DNA of 64,000 bases, from NCBI GenBank assembly GCA_964588695.1, contig CAZPQK010000008.1, forward strand, positions 94,131-158,130, in the 5' to 3' direction. Positions within the stretch are counted from its first letter, which is position 1. Each line of letters begins with the position of its first letter. Shown here piece by piece: positions 1-8,447 of the stretch. The position numbers were made by a program, and so were the translations under genes. Origin of the DNA: CAZPQK01 sp964588695 (GTDB taxonomy: Bacteria; Krumholzibacteriota; Krumholzibacteriia; WVZY01; JAKEHA01). Below the pieces are notes generated by a model. That model had not been told where the DNA came from. It searched no databases and worked only from the letters and a program-made list of their open reading frames with translations.

Positions 1-723
1 CGGTGGATGTGTGCGTCGAAGCGTCGCCAGATAGTTGGTCCATTGAGACGAAATCGTCATATCGGTGACGTCGGGGCGCCAGGCCAACCAGCGTTCTCGA
101 AACCCAGCGATGCCCCACCTTTCAACCAGGAATCCAACCACAGCACCGGATAACGCCGAACGAACCAGCGGCGAAACACCGTCGCGACGCTGTTCCATGG
201 CGGCGATCGCAAACTCGACGACCGGTTGCCCAGCGAGGCGTCCCGCGAAGTAGCCACTACGCTGGCCTCGCCATCGATCTGCCAGGTAGACACCCAGCCC
301 GGTTTCTAGCGTGCGGTTTTCCGGTTTGAGTCGGGCCTGCGCAAGCAATAACCGCGTCAGCGCGATTTCCGCATCGCCTTGAAATCCCGGTTCCAGCACA
401 ATGTGAAGTTCGCCGGTCACGTAATAGTGCGCGGGCAGCATGTACCCGCTTTCGAGCGCCTTCTGTTCGATGGTCTCGTAAACGTGAACCGTAATGGGAT
501 TCTGTGGCGCGGGGATGTCCAGGAACTCGACGACGGCCACAAGCTGTCGACTTAGCCGCGCGGACAGTGCGGACACGCCCAGGGTGTCGCCAGCGGCGGC
601 GACTACCCGGAAGTGGTCCTCACCAACGGGCAAAGATTGCGCAAATGCGAGCTTCGACGACACGACCAGCGAAACCAGAACAGCGCTAACCGTTGCTCGC
701 AAGACGCGACGCAAAATGATCAC
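1..723 (-). CDS. Secreted peptidase-MA-like protein with degenerate active site (3' end beyond window)
   Basis: The minus strand is open from a GTG at 723 to base 1 with no stop (241 codons seen). The GTG lies two bases past the TAG of the response-regulator gene, so the genes are probably co-translated. The product begins MIILRRVLRATVSAVLVSLV and continues to an AFAQS cleavage site, a clear signal peptide. The middle resembles gluzincin peptidase-MA domains: about residue 150 has LETGLGVYLADRW, where that family has a WLxEGLAxY segment, and about residue 195 has SGAVVGFLVERWG, like its FVxYLxxxYG helix. The expected HExxH helix appears as IALTRLLLAQ, with no histidine, so catalysis by the usual zinc mechanism is doubtful. 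The family assignment rests on these segments only. Confidence 0.7.
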   Translation of the reverse strand, partial: MIILRRVLRATVSAVLVSLVVSSKLAFAQSLPVGEDHFRVVAAAGDTLGVSALSARLSRQLVAVVEFLDIPAPQNPITVHVYETIEQKALESGYMLPAHYYVTGELHIVLEPGFQGDAEIALTRLLLAQARLKPENRTLETGLGVYLADRWRGQRSGYFAGRLAGQPVVEFAIAAMEQRRDGVSPLVRSALSGAVVGFLVERWGIAGFRERWLAWRPDVTDMTISSQWTNYLATLRRTHPP

Positions 724-725
724 GA

Positions 726-1202
726 CTAGACGAATGTCTTAAGGATTTCTTTCTGCATGCTTTGCAGATCGTTATACGCCGCGTTGATTTCGACGATCTT
801 TTCTTGCAATCGCTTCAGGAGCTTTTGCTTTTCCAGACCGTTGCGAATGACAATCATAAGGTCTTCATTGTCCCAGGGCTTTTCGATGTACTGATACAGC
901 CCCACTTCGTTAATCGCCTTAATTGCGTTTTCTTTGTCGGCGTAGCCGGTGAGTATGATACGAGGAATTTCGGGTTTTACATCGCGGACTTGGGCGAGAA
1001 AACTTATTCCGTCCATTTCTGGCATCAGGTAGTCGGAAATCACCAAATCAACATCATTGCCGGTGATGAACTCCAGAGCGGCGTTCGCGGAGACGAACGT
1101 GTTGATGTTGTATTCGGTTTCCAACGTAAGAATGGACTGAAGACTTGTAAGCACCATTTCTTCGTCATCGACGAGCACAATGGTTTCGTTATGATCGGAC
1201 AT
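726..1202 (-). CDS. Single-domain response regulator with C-terminal coiled coil
   Basis: A 158-residue CheY-like receiver protein. The acidic pair is D12/D13 (VDDEE), the phospho-acceptor is D57 in SDYLMPEMDG, the switch Thr is T85 (LTGYAD) and the conserved Lys is K108 in EKPW. The YIEKPW form is common in receivers that work with separate output proteins. After the receiver (about residue 122) comes a charged helix that looks like a coiled coil, with no DNA-binding or enzymatic output domain. The kinase gene lies 70 bases upstream on the same strand, so the two probably form a phosphorelay pair. How the signal leaves this protein is not visible; the coiled coil may bind a partner. Confidence 0.93.
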   Translation of the reverse strand: MSDHNETIVLVDDEEMVLTSLQSILTLETEYNINTFVSANAALEFITGNDVDLVISDYLMPEMDGISFLAQVRDVKPEIPRIILTGYADKENAIKAINEVGLYQYIEKPWDNEDLMIVIRNGLEKQKLLKRLQEKIVEINAAYNDLQSMQKEILKTFV

Positions 1203-1272
1203 GGCTGGCTTCTGCTCCCGAATCTAAAATGATTGTCTCAAAATAGTAGCTACGCCTGCAAAAGGCAATCCC

Positions 1273-2403
1273 CTAGCAAGCCTCTGGATCGATTGGAATC
1301 GTTATTGTAAATTCGGTCCCCACCCCTACCTCACTGCTGATGTCAATGTGCCCGCAGTGCGCGTGCACGATCTCGCTCACGATCGACAGCCCCAGGCCGG
1401 TGCCGACACCGGCTTTCTTGGTGGTGTAACCTGGGTCAAAAATATGCTCAAGCTTCTCTCGGGGAATACCCTTGCCAGTGTCTTTAATCGCCACCGACAC
1501 CGAGTTCCCGTGCTGGCGCGTTGCAATGGTAATGGCGCCCTTGTCTTCAATCGCCTGCGCGGCGTTGACTAGAATATTCATAAATACCTGGTTGAGCTGC
1601 AACGGATGACATTTGACCAGCGGCAAAGAACCGTAATCGCGGTGAACCTCGACCCGTCCTTTTAGCTTGTGATGCACCAGGGTCAGGGTGCTCTCCAGGC
1701 CTTCGTGAATGTCGACCTCTTTTAGTTCGGCTTCTTCGAGCCGCGCAAACGTACGCAGGCTATTGACAATTGCGACGATGCGCGAGGTCGCAGTTCGGTT
1801 AACGTTATTTATGTTGTCAACCGAATCCAGCAGAGCGAACAACTTGGGATGTTCACGCACTTGCGCTGGCATTTCGTCGCCCTCCAGAATCGCGCGTATT
1901 TTAGCGAACGTGCGGACAAACACGTCGGTATTGCTGTTGATGGCGCCGATCGGTGTGTTGATTTCGTGCGCGATGCCCGCCACCAGATTGCCCAACGCCG
2001 CCATCTTTTCGGACTGAATCAGCTGCGCTTGTTTAGCTCTTAGCTCTTCGCGCTGCGCGGTAATGTCTCTAGCCGCCAGGAACACGTAATCGCGGCCGCA
2101 GATCTCGCTCGGTCCGGCATACAGCGCCAGCGATCGGCGCACCCCAGCCACGTCGACTTCGACCACTTCGGTTGCGTTTCCGTCCGACGCAATTAGCCCG
2201 GCCAGCGCTTCGTGATACTCGGGTAACACGCGGTCGGCCACGGCGTGACCGATCACGGTAGCCTCATCTACGGCCAGCATCACGGCGAGGTTGCGGTTCA
2301 TTGCCACAATCTCACCGTCCGGGGTTAGCATAGAAATAGCCGCCGGCAGCGCCTCAAAGAGTGGCCCCAATGCCTCGCGAAGTAGTTTGGGATCGGAATT
2401 CAC
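1273..2403 (-). CDS. Soluble PAS-domain sensor histidine kinase
   Basis: A 376-residue kinase without a signal peptide or membrane segment. An N-terminal PAS-like domain (about 10-115) is followed by a linker helix, a dimerisation/phosphotransfer domain with H146 in AGIAHEINTP, and an ATPase domain. The ATPase shows the N box (NQVFMNILVNAAQAI, about 271-285), G1 (DTGKGIP), F box (FDPGYTTKK) and G2 (GVGTGLGLSI). All catalytic boxes look intact. The HEINTP form and short linker resemble cytosolic NtrB/AtoS-type kinases. The gene sits between the cyclic-nucleotide-binding protein and the response regulator, so a cytoplasmic ligand or partner protein is a more likely input than an external signal. 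That last point is inference. Confidence 0.93.
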   Translation of the reverse strand: MNSDPKLLREALGPLFEALPAAISMLTPDGEIVAMNRNLAVMLAVDEATVIGHAVADRVLPEYHEALAGLIASDGNATEVVEVDVAGVRRSLALYAGPSEICGRDYVFLAARDITAQREELRAKQAQLIQSEKMAALGNLVAGIAHEINTPIGAINSNTDVFVRTFAKIRAILEGDEMPAQVREHPKLFALLDSVDNINNVNRTATSRIVAIVNSLRTFARLEEAELKEVDIHEGLESTLTLVHHKLKGRVEVHRDYGSLPLVKCHPLQLNQVFMNILVNAAQAIEDKGAITIATRQHGNSVSVAIKDTGKGIPREKLEHIFDPGYTTKKAGVGTGLGLSIVSEIVHAHCGHIDISSEVGVGTEFTITIPIDPEAC

Positions 2404-2448
2404 AGTGAGAAGATAATGGGTAGAGGCACTGGTGTCACCCCCGCGAAT

Positions 2449-2898
2449 CTACTCAACGGTTCCACGCGGGCGAATGGGTCCAACCCGGTCGACTAGCGTC
2501 CGCAAGCGGCCAACCACCGTTTTGAACACGCCTTGAGTAATTTCGGTGTGGTCCGACAACAACTCCATAAACTCGTCGCGGTCAATCCGCAGCAACCTGG
2601 CATCCTCTAGAATCGTGGCTGAAGTCACCCGTGGTTCGTTGTTAAAAATCGCCCACGTCCCAAACTCCTCTCCCTTACGGGCAACCAGGATTTCTTCGTC
2701 ACCCCGGTGCAACCGAACGCTTCCTTCCAACACCAGGTACATAGCGTCGGGCGCGTCGTTTTCGGCGTAGATGCGGTCGTTGGCCAGATAGGTCACCTCC
2801 TCCGCAATGGCGGCGACATAACCTAGCTGCTCAGTTGGGACCTCGGCAAACACGTCGAAGTTTTGCAGAAAGATAACTTTTTCCAATATCGAGTACAC
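2449..2898 (-). CDS. Stand-alone cyclic-nucleotide-binding domain protein
   Basis: A 149-residue protein that is almost entirely one CAP-family cyclic-nucleotide-binding fold. It has the FAEVPTEQL entry helix, YLVLEGSVRLHR, the phosphate-binding-cassette position EEFGTWAIFNNEPRVTSATILED, and a final helix. The usual cassette Arg-Ala-Ala/Thr becomes EPRVTSA, so cAMP binding is plausible but not certain. There is no helix-turn-helix, so it is a sensor module rather than a CRP-type regulator. Start is GTG at 2898, preceded by AAGGGA. It lies 16 bases after the transporter gene and about 45 bases before the kinase gene. Related free-living NTT-HEAT proteins may carry such a domain fused; here it is separate. 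Confidence 0.88.
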   Translation of the reverse strand: MYSILEKVIFLQNFDVFAEVPTEQLGYVAAIAEEVTYLANDRIYAENDAPDAMYLVLEGSVRLHRGDEEILVARKGEEFGTWAIFNNEPRVTSATILEDARLLRIDRDEFMELLSDHTEITQGVFKTVVGRLRTLVDRVGPIRPRGTVE

Positions 2899-2914
2899 TG
2901 TGTCCCTTTCTCAA

Positions 2915-5653
2915 CTACGCAGCGCGCGTTAGTCGATATGCGGTTTCCGCAACCAACGGATCGGGGTCATCGACCGCTGCCGCGACCGCCTCTTTCAGCG
3001 CCGACGACTGCGAACTGCCCGCGCTAAAAACAGCGCATGCGCGCAGCCAGCTGTCAGCACCGCGGATGAGCGCGAGCAATGCGTCGTCGCGAGTCTTAAT
3101 GTCCAGACCAAACAAATCGCGGCCACGTTGTAACAGGATGTCTTCCGACACCTCGTCGACGATCGGCAGCAGGTACCGCTTTTCGCTACCCACCACATTG
3201 TCCAAGAACTCAATTGCCGAAGCATGGCGGTTCTTTTCGTCGCTAGTGAACCCAAGATAAGCGTTGTAAATATCCTTTGCCGAATAGTTAAGCCCTAGCA
3301 GGCGAAAAATACGTTCCAGGTTGTTGTCCAGGCGCTCGTCCAACGCGCGCATCAACAGTTTGTCGGCGTCACTACGGTCGTCGCCGCGTTGCAGCGCCGC
3401 AATCTGTCGGGCTTCAAAATACGTGCGGGTTTCGGCGATGAATGCATCGTTGACCGGCTGTGTTGGAATCTTAAGATCGGGGTTACGCTCGCGCAGTTTA
3501 TTAAGGGCCTTAATAATTCTAAACCGAAGCGATGCGTCGGCCTCGCCCAAGTGATCGACCAGCGTATTCACCGTGGTTTGCGCCGGAATACGACTTAGTA
3601 CAGCGGGCAAGTAACGACGCACGGTTACCGGCACCGATTGATCGGACATGTAGTCGGCCACCGTCCCCACCACCCCGGGTCCGTAGGCGACCAGCCCATC
3701 ACGAGCATACCGCCGCAAACGTGCCGATCCCACGCGATCCAATAGCGTCGTCACCGCGCGCCGCTGGTGGGACTCGCCCAGCGCCACCAGTGCAGCTCCG
3801 GCAACAGCGACGTCGCGACCAGCGCTAAGTTCAATCAGCCGGTCAATACTCGCAACGTCGGCGATAGCCCCCAACGCCTTTACGATTTCCACGCGCTCTT
3901 CGGTCCCATCTGCCCGGCTCAATAGGTCATTGGCTACGGTTGCATTCGCCAGCGCTCGCAACTCGGTGTTCGCAGCGTCGGCGACGGCGCGAAGTGCGGC
4001 GGCGGCCGTCGCTGGGTGCGGCGCGGCAATGAGTTCTTTGGCCCGAGTCACCGAATCGTCGGCTTCTATCGCTACCTGCGCAGCCAGGTGGCGGACGCGC
4101 GCATCTTCGTCGGCTAGCAGCGACTCTAACGCGTCGCCAGCGTCCGCACGCAATCGACGTAGATTTTCCAGTGCCCCAGCGCGAACGTCGGCTGACTCGT
4201 GCGCCAGCAAGGGTCGAATGTCGTCGGCAAGTTCGGGCGCGTCGGACGAGCCCAGCATCCCCAGTGCATAAACAACTTCGCGCTCGCTAGTGCTCCGCAG
4301 TGACGCACGAAGCATGTTCACGGTTGCCGGATCGTTGACGTTAAACGACACACTCGCCAGGTCGATTTCGCGGCGCGACAAGGCGCTGCGAAAAGCATTC
4401 ACGTACTCGCGCCGAATCATGAACACCAACCACAACCAAAACACCAGGAGCACAATCACAACCACGCTAAGCTCGCGCGGCCCCATCGCGAATACCGTTG
4501 TGAGGAGTAGCAAAACCGCTCCGGCCAGGCCCCGAAACCAACGGTCGACAAACATGTCGATAAAGACTTTCGTACGTTTCTTAATCTCCAGCGGCACCGG
4601 CAAGAACAGCAACTCTCGTCCGGTTTTGTCCAAGGAGTACTTGAAGGCACCGTCAGCACCGCGCAACAAAATCGCCGTCAACAAACCCGGGAAAATAAAA
4701 AACGAGACCGAGCCAAACAAGAGGCTGATAGGTAAGAACGATACAATCCCAACGACGCCCAACACTCGCAGGAAGCGGTAAGTAAAAACAATCTGTAGTA
4801 CCAGCGACACCAAACTTAGCCGACCATAAAACGTTCCCAGGAACCCAGTCAGATCTTCTTTGGCGGGGTAGGCTTCGACGGAAATGTACTTAAACTGGTA
4901 GTCGACGAACGAAGCGGTCGCCATGGTGGTGGCAATAATTCCCACCAGATACAAGAGGTGGCGGGACTTTCGGATCATCCCGAACATGGCCAGAAAACTC
5001 TCACTGGCCGCCGCGATGGGCTTGCTGGTCACGGCACTGGCAGGTGCGCTGGACGTGCTGGCGCGCCAGGCCGCGCCCGCGAGGACGATGACAACCACAA
5101 GAAACGCCATGCAAAAATAAAGCAAATCTTCGGTGGCGATGTTGAACGTCTTGACCAGAAAGTTAGTGACCTCCCCGCCAGTCATCGCTCCTAAAATTCC
5201 ACCCAGGTTGAGAAGCGAGAAGATACGCTTTCCTTGAGCCGAATCGTATACTGCGTTAGCGAACAGCCAGTATTGCGACGCTGTCAACGCACCGTAAATA
5301 CTTACCCATACGTAGAACAGGTAGAACACCCACGATCCGTCCAGGGTGAGCAGGTAGCGAAGTATCGCCAGGTTTGCCACCAGAATGCCCGTCGTCACGT
5401 AAACCAGTGTCGTCAGCCGTAGCGTTTTACTGGCGCGGGCGTAGATCGTTGTGATCGGAGCTATGATCAGCGCGGTCAGGATGAACACCAGCGGGAGTTG
5501 GTTTGACCCCAGCTTGACCAGAAACAAACTGTCGCGTGCCGGTTTAAGCAGGTAGTAGGTCACCAGCACCACGTAGTAGTACGAGAACATCAGGACCGTT
5601 AAAAGCCCTTCGCCCTTGCGAATATCAACAAACGATAGAAAGAACTTCTTCAC
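2915..5653 (-). CDS. NTT/AAA-family nucleotide transporter fused to HEAT repeats
   Basis: A 912-residue two-part protein. Residues 1-420 form about 11-12 membrane helices with the ATP/ADP translocase signature LKPARDSLFLVKLGSNQLP near residue 37, matching the KxxRDxL...lGa..iP pattern of NTT proteins. Residues about 430-900 are soluble and rich in HEAT-like helical pairs (for example LLAHESADVRAGALENLRRL and SLLADEDARVRHLAAQVA). NTT proteins are best known from energy parasites; HEAT-fused relatives occur in free-living bacteria, where the substrate is largely unknown. The start is GTG at 5653, sharing one base with the upstream stop (TAGTG). The context of cNMP-binding protein plus two-component pair suggests a regulatory or sensing role rather than ATP import. 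That role is inference. Confidence 0.85.
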   Translation of the reverse strand: MKKFFLSFVDIRKGEGLLTVLMFSYYYVVLVTYYLLKPARDSLFLVKLGSNQLPLVFILTALIIAPITTIYARASKTLRLTTLVYVTTGILVANLAILRYLLTLDGSWVFYLFYVWVSIYGALTASQYWLFANAVYDSAQGKRIFSLLNLGGILGAMTGGEVTNFLVKTFNIATEDLLYFCMAFLVVVIVLAGAAWRASTSSAPASAVTSKPIAAASESFLAMFGMIRKSRHLLYLVGIIATTMATASFVDYQFKYISVEAYPAKEDLTGFLGTFYGRLSLVSLVLQIVFTYRFLRVLGVVGIVSFLPISLLFGSVSFFIFPGLLTAILLRGADGAFKYSLDKTGRELLFLPVPLEIKKRTKVFIDMFVDRWFRGLAGAVLLLLTTVFAMGPRELSVVVIVLLVFWLWLVFMIRREYVNAFRSALSRREIDLASVSFNVNDPATVNMLRASLRSTSEREVVYALGMLGSSDAPELADDIRPLLAHESADVRAGALENLRRLRADAGDALESLLADEDARVRHLAAQVAIEADDSVTRAKELIAAPHPATAAAALRAVADAANTELRALANATVANDLLSRADGTEERVEIVKALGAIADVASIDRLIELSAGRDVAVAGAALVALGESHQRRAVTTLLDRVGSARLRRYARDGLVAYGPGVVGTVADYMSDQSVPVTVRRYLPAVLSRIPAQTTVNTLVDHLGEADASLRFRIIKALNKLRERNPDLKIPTQPVNDAFIAETRTYFEARQIAALQRGDDRSDADKLLMRALDERLDNNLERIFRLLGLNYSAKDIYNAYLGFTSDEKNRHASAIEFLDNVVGSEKRYLLPIVDEVSEDILLQRGRDLFGLDIKTRDDALLALIRGADSWLRACAVFSAGSSQSSALKEAVAAAVDDPDPLVAETAYRLTRAA

Positions 5654-6867
5654 TAGTGTCCGGACTCTAGCTTGAGGGTTTCGATCGTAAAGGGACTGCC
5701 ATTGTCGGGAATGGCGACGGTTTCCACTACCAACCTACCGGCCACCACACTCACCCGGGTAAAATGATGCGTCTGCGAAAACGCCTGAGTGGTGACGGAA
5801 AAGCCCGACGTTTGCAAGTCGTGCTGCCACCTGGCGACCTGTTCCTCTCCCGGCCGCTGGCGAATCGGCACGCCCCCACCACTCGATACCACAACCTGCA
5901 ATGAACGCCCCTCCTGATCGGTCACCAGATTGCGTTCGTAAAAATGTTCATGCCCTGCGAGTTGAACTTGCACATTGTAATCCATGAGCAATCGAATCAA
6001 ACGTTGACGCTTCGCGCCCAGGTCGCGGCCGTAATCACGTCGCGACCAGTCACGATAATGTTTACCAAACGAAATCAAAGGATGATGACAAGCGACTATC
6101 TTAAAGCGTTTGTCCGCCCGGCGAGCCAACTCGCGCTGTAACCACGACGGTTTGGACGGATCGTCGGAAACAAACCACTCGGCAAACAACTCATCCTGGC
6201 GATCGTCAGCAATGTCCTGTTTCTGGTCGAGCAGGAGATTGCTGTCGAGCACAAAAATCGACACGTCGCGAAAGTCTATCACATAAAAGTCGGGGTATTG
6301 AAACACCGTCCGATAGTTACGTCGACCGTGGCCACCGGTGTCGTTGCTGCGCTCGTGGTTTCCAAGCACGGGCACAACTGGGATCAAATCCAACAGTGGT
6401 TCCTGGCCGCGATTCTCTCTAAGGTAGGTTTTCCAATCGTTGACCCGGCGCCCGTCGGTAAGGCAGATATCTCCAAGGTGAAGCAGAAAGTCGGCCGGTC
6501 GCGCGTCCAGTTCGGCGACCAGCGCCTGGCGCATTTTTCTCCGCTCGCGACCACCATAGTCGGGCACATGTCGCAGAAAATTGACTCCGCCGACGAGCCC
6601 GTGCCCGATGTTCCATAGCTGAAAGAACGGAACGGCAAATGACTTTTTAGTTTTCCAGCGATCGGAGCGCAGCAGTTTCTCGTGGATGCGCCAGCCAGAC
6701 TGAGTGTCGCCGACAACCAGAAACGAGGGGTTGTCGGTGCGCTCCTCCAGGCTTAGCCGGGCAATGCCTTGATACAACTCGGGCGACTCATCGGCAAGCA
6801 GTCCGACCCGGGCGCAGCCACCGATGGCGATCGTGGCAAGCAGTAGCAACGGCAGCAACTTGGGCAC
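5653..6867 (-). CDS. Metallophosphoesterase lipoprotein (calcineurin-like)
   Basis: The product carries all five metallophosphoesterase blocks: VVGDTQSGW, LLHLGDICL, PVLGNHERSN, VACHHPL and LAGHEHFYER, in a protein of about 404 residues. I place the start at GTG 6867, giving MPKLLPLLLLATIAIGGC, a good lipoprotein signal with lipobox IGGC. A longer frame from TTG 6903 would begin inside a terminator hairpin and spoil the signal peptide. No good ribosome-binding site precedes 6867. It is the first gene of the minus-strand operon continuing into the nucleotide transporter. The likely activity is hydrolysis of phosphate esters at the cell envelope, as in the purple-acid-phosphatase-like branch; the substrate is unknown. 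A nucleotide substrate would fit its neighbour. Confidence 0.85.
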   Translation of the reverse strand: MPKLLPLLLLATIAIGGCARVGLLADESPELYQGIARLSLEERTDNPSFLVVGDTQSGWRIHEKLLRSDRWKTKKSFAVPFFQLWNIGHGLVGGVNFLRHVPDYGGRERRKMRQALVAELDARPADFLLHLGDICLTDGRRVNDWKTYLRENRGQEPLLDLIPVVPVLGNHERSNDTGGHGRRNYRTVFQYPDFYVIDFRDVSIFVLDSNLLLDQKQDIADDRQDELFAEWFVSDDPSKPSWLQRELARRADKRFKIVACHHPLISFGKHYRDWSRRDYGRDLGAKRQRLIRLLMDYNVQVQLAGHEHFYERNLVTDQEGRSLQVVVSSGGGVPIRQRPGEEQVARWQHDLQTSGFSVTTQAFSQTHHFTRVSVVAGRLVVETVAIPDNGSPFTIETLKLESGH

Positions 6868-6881
6868 GTTTGTGTTGGGAG

Positions 6882-6917
6882 AAAGAAAAAGTGCGAGACA
6901 CAACTGGTGTCTCGCAC
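6882..6917 (-). terminator. Intrinsic terminator of the DUF4097-like gene
   Basis: A perfect 11-bp inverted repeat (GTGCGAGACAC / GTGTCTCGCAC, 6891-6901 and 6907-6917) has a 5-base loop. Read on the minus strand it is followed by CACTTTTTCTTTCT. It lies after the stop at 6950 and only about 15 bases before the metallophosphoesterase start, so expression of that operon would need read-through or a promoter within the DUF4097-like gene. Confidence 0.85.
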
Positions 6918-6949
6918 TCTAGTCAAAGTAACGACCGCCGTCAATTCCC

Positions 6950-7543
6950 CTAGGGGCGCAGTTCCTCTTGTGCCGATCCGCTGTTGGTATTTGGGATCGA
7001 GTCGGCCTGGTCGTCGTCAACTTGCACATCCAAACTTTCGGCGTCTTCGCCTTCGATCGTAATCTTTCCGTTCTCGGTGTGCGCCGAAAACTTTGCGGAC
7101 AGACTGGCCAGGTCGATGCTTCCTTCTTTGGTGCGGACATCGACGGCATAGTTTTCGGGAACCCAGATGGTGTACGTAATCCCAACGTCTTTGTGGTCGC
7201 CCTTACCTCGTAGCGCCAGAGTACCCGCTTGGGACCGCGCCTGGATGCTAAACCCGTCGAGAATGCGTTGCGCAACCGACAAACTCGGCGCCTTGGTCGT
7301 TTTGGTCACCACCACTTTAATGTGATTGCGATCCCAGGTGTTGAGTCGGATCGACCCCTTGGCGGTTCCAAGCTTGAATGTATGTGTGGGGATTGCGTCG
7401 AACGATACTTCGACCGACTCGACATAGCTGCGCCACTTTTCCATGTTGTCCGATGCCAGCGGGTGGTTACCCATGGCATTTGCGACTCCGGAAAGACCGG
7501 TCACTACCAGTACGGCGATAATGATGGTAGCCAAACGGTTCAT
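6950..7543 (-). CDS. Secreted DUF4097-like beta-helical protein
   Basis: About 197 residues from ATG 7543, chosen because AAGGGGGAA lies just upstream and the product then begins with a signal peptide (MNRLATIIIAVLVVTGLSG, cut after ANA). The mature part is built of short repeated strands typical of DUF4097/putative-adhesin domains: KGSIRLNTWDRNHIKVVVTK, then VRTKEGSIDLASL, SAKFSAHTENGKITIEG and an acidic tail. DUF4097 proteins often sit in ECF sigma or envelope-stress regulons, and the promoter upstream has an ECF-like element. It appears monocistronic, with a terminator directly after it. Molecular function is unknown. Confidence 0.75.
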   Translation of the reverse strand: MNRLATIIIAVLVVTGLSGVANAMGNHPLASDNMEKWRSYVESVEVSFDAIPTHTFKLGTAKGSIRLNTWDRNHIKVVVTKTTKAPSLSVAQRILDGFSIQARSQAGTLALRGKGDHKDVGITYTIWVPENYAVDVRTKEGSIDLASLSAKFSAHTENGKITIEGEDAESLDVQVDDDQADSIPNTNSGSAQEELRP

Positions 7544-7588
7544 CAGTTCCCCCTTGAAACCGTCAGATCGTGAGGTACTTGTACGCTT

Positions 7589-7624
7589 ATTATAGTAGAC
7601 GATGCGAAATCTAGAAAGGTTTCC
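7589..7624 (-). promoter_or_regulatory. Candidate overlapping sigma-70 and ECF-type promoter for the DUF4097-like gene
   Basis: The minus strand has TATAAT (7594-7589). It also has GGAAAC (7624-7619), 17 bases, then CGTCTA (7601-7596), which resembles the -35 GGAAC / -10 CGTC layout of ECF sigma factors. The element is about 45 bases upstream of the ATG at 7543. Either could act; no good -35 accompanies the TATAAT. Confidence 0.45.
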
Positions 7625-7685
7625 CAGCCCGACGGTTATTTTTGTTTTTCGGCGCTGTACTCGTAACATGCGCAGTGACAGCACT

Positions 7686-8447
7686 TTAGACGCGGTGGGA
7701 TTGCAACGGCATCAGCAACGGAATCGCGCTGGGGTCGAAACTGGCGACATCCGCAGCGAGTTCCTCCTGCCTATTCAAAGGTATGTGCATAGCGAAAACC
7801 TGCCGGGCTCGTAAATGCCGCTCCATAAACGACTGTCCAAACGCGTAGGTGAGGAACCAGAACGGCAGAAACGCCGCGTCGATTTCGTGATCCAGAATCC
7901 CGCCCGCGCGCAGCGCCCGCTCGTGAATAATACCATCGCCCAAATGGACGAATCGTTTGCCGCCCAACTTAACCATAAAGCCCAGGTGTTGAACGTCACC
8001 GTAGTTGACGGTTCCGTGACTCAAACGAAACGACGTCACCTCGGCCTCCCCAATCGACCGGACATCGGGGTGCCCTTCCTCCGGGTAAACTTCCATCACG
8101 CGATCTGATAGCAAATGAAATTCCGGGTACTCGGCCGCAAACAGTTCACGGGTCTGGGGACTGCTCAAGAACAGGACGTTCTTGTTTGCCGCCATATGGG
8201 AGCCGACGGCTAGGGCGTTGAAGTGATCGGGATGAAAATGTGTCGCCAGCAACAACTGCACCCCGTCGAACGGGGGTAGCGCACCTTCGAGCTGCGAAAC
8301 CAACTCCGGTGGCGCCGCCGAGAACTCCGGAGCACCGTCCCCAAACAAAGCGTCGACGGCAACCTCGGCACCGCCTCCGCGCACAATAACGCCTTCGTTA
8401 CCAATGTAGGTAACCAGAATTTCGGTGCTGGTTTCTCGCAAGCTCAC
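7686..8447 (-). CDS. MBL-fold metal-dependent hydrolase
   Basis: A 253-residue metallo-beta-lactamase-fold protein of the UlaG/YtnP-like single-domain type. Metal ligands are visible in ATHFHPDHFNAL (HxHxDH, about residue 82), LSHGTVNYGD and HLGDGIIHE, and a last histidine in FAMHIPL. No signal peptide is present. The start is GTG 8447, which gives a 4-base GTGA overlap with the upstream DJ-1 gene; a frame beginning at 8489 would overlap that gene by 46 bases. Translational coupling with the DJ-1/PfpI protein suggests a shared small-molecule pathway, but the substrate cannot be read from the sequence. Confidence 0.85.
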   Translation of the reverse strand: MSLRETSTEILVTYIGNEGVIVRGGGAEVAVDALFGDGAPEFSAAPPELVSQLEGALPPFDGVQLLLATHFHPDHFNALAVGSHMAANKNVLFLSSPQTRELFAAEYPEFHLLSDRVMEVYPEEGHPDVRSIGEAEVTSFRLSHGTVNYGDVQHLGFMVKLGGKRFVHLGDGIIHERALRAGGILDHEIDAAFLPFWFLTYAFGQSFMERHLRARQVFAMHIPLNRQEELAADVASFDPSAIPLLMPLQSHRV

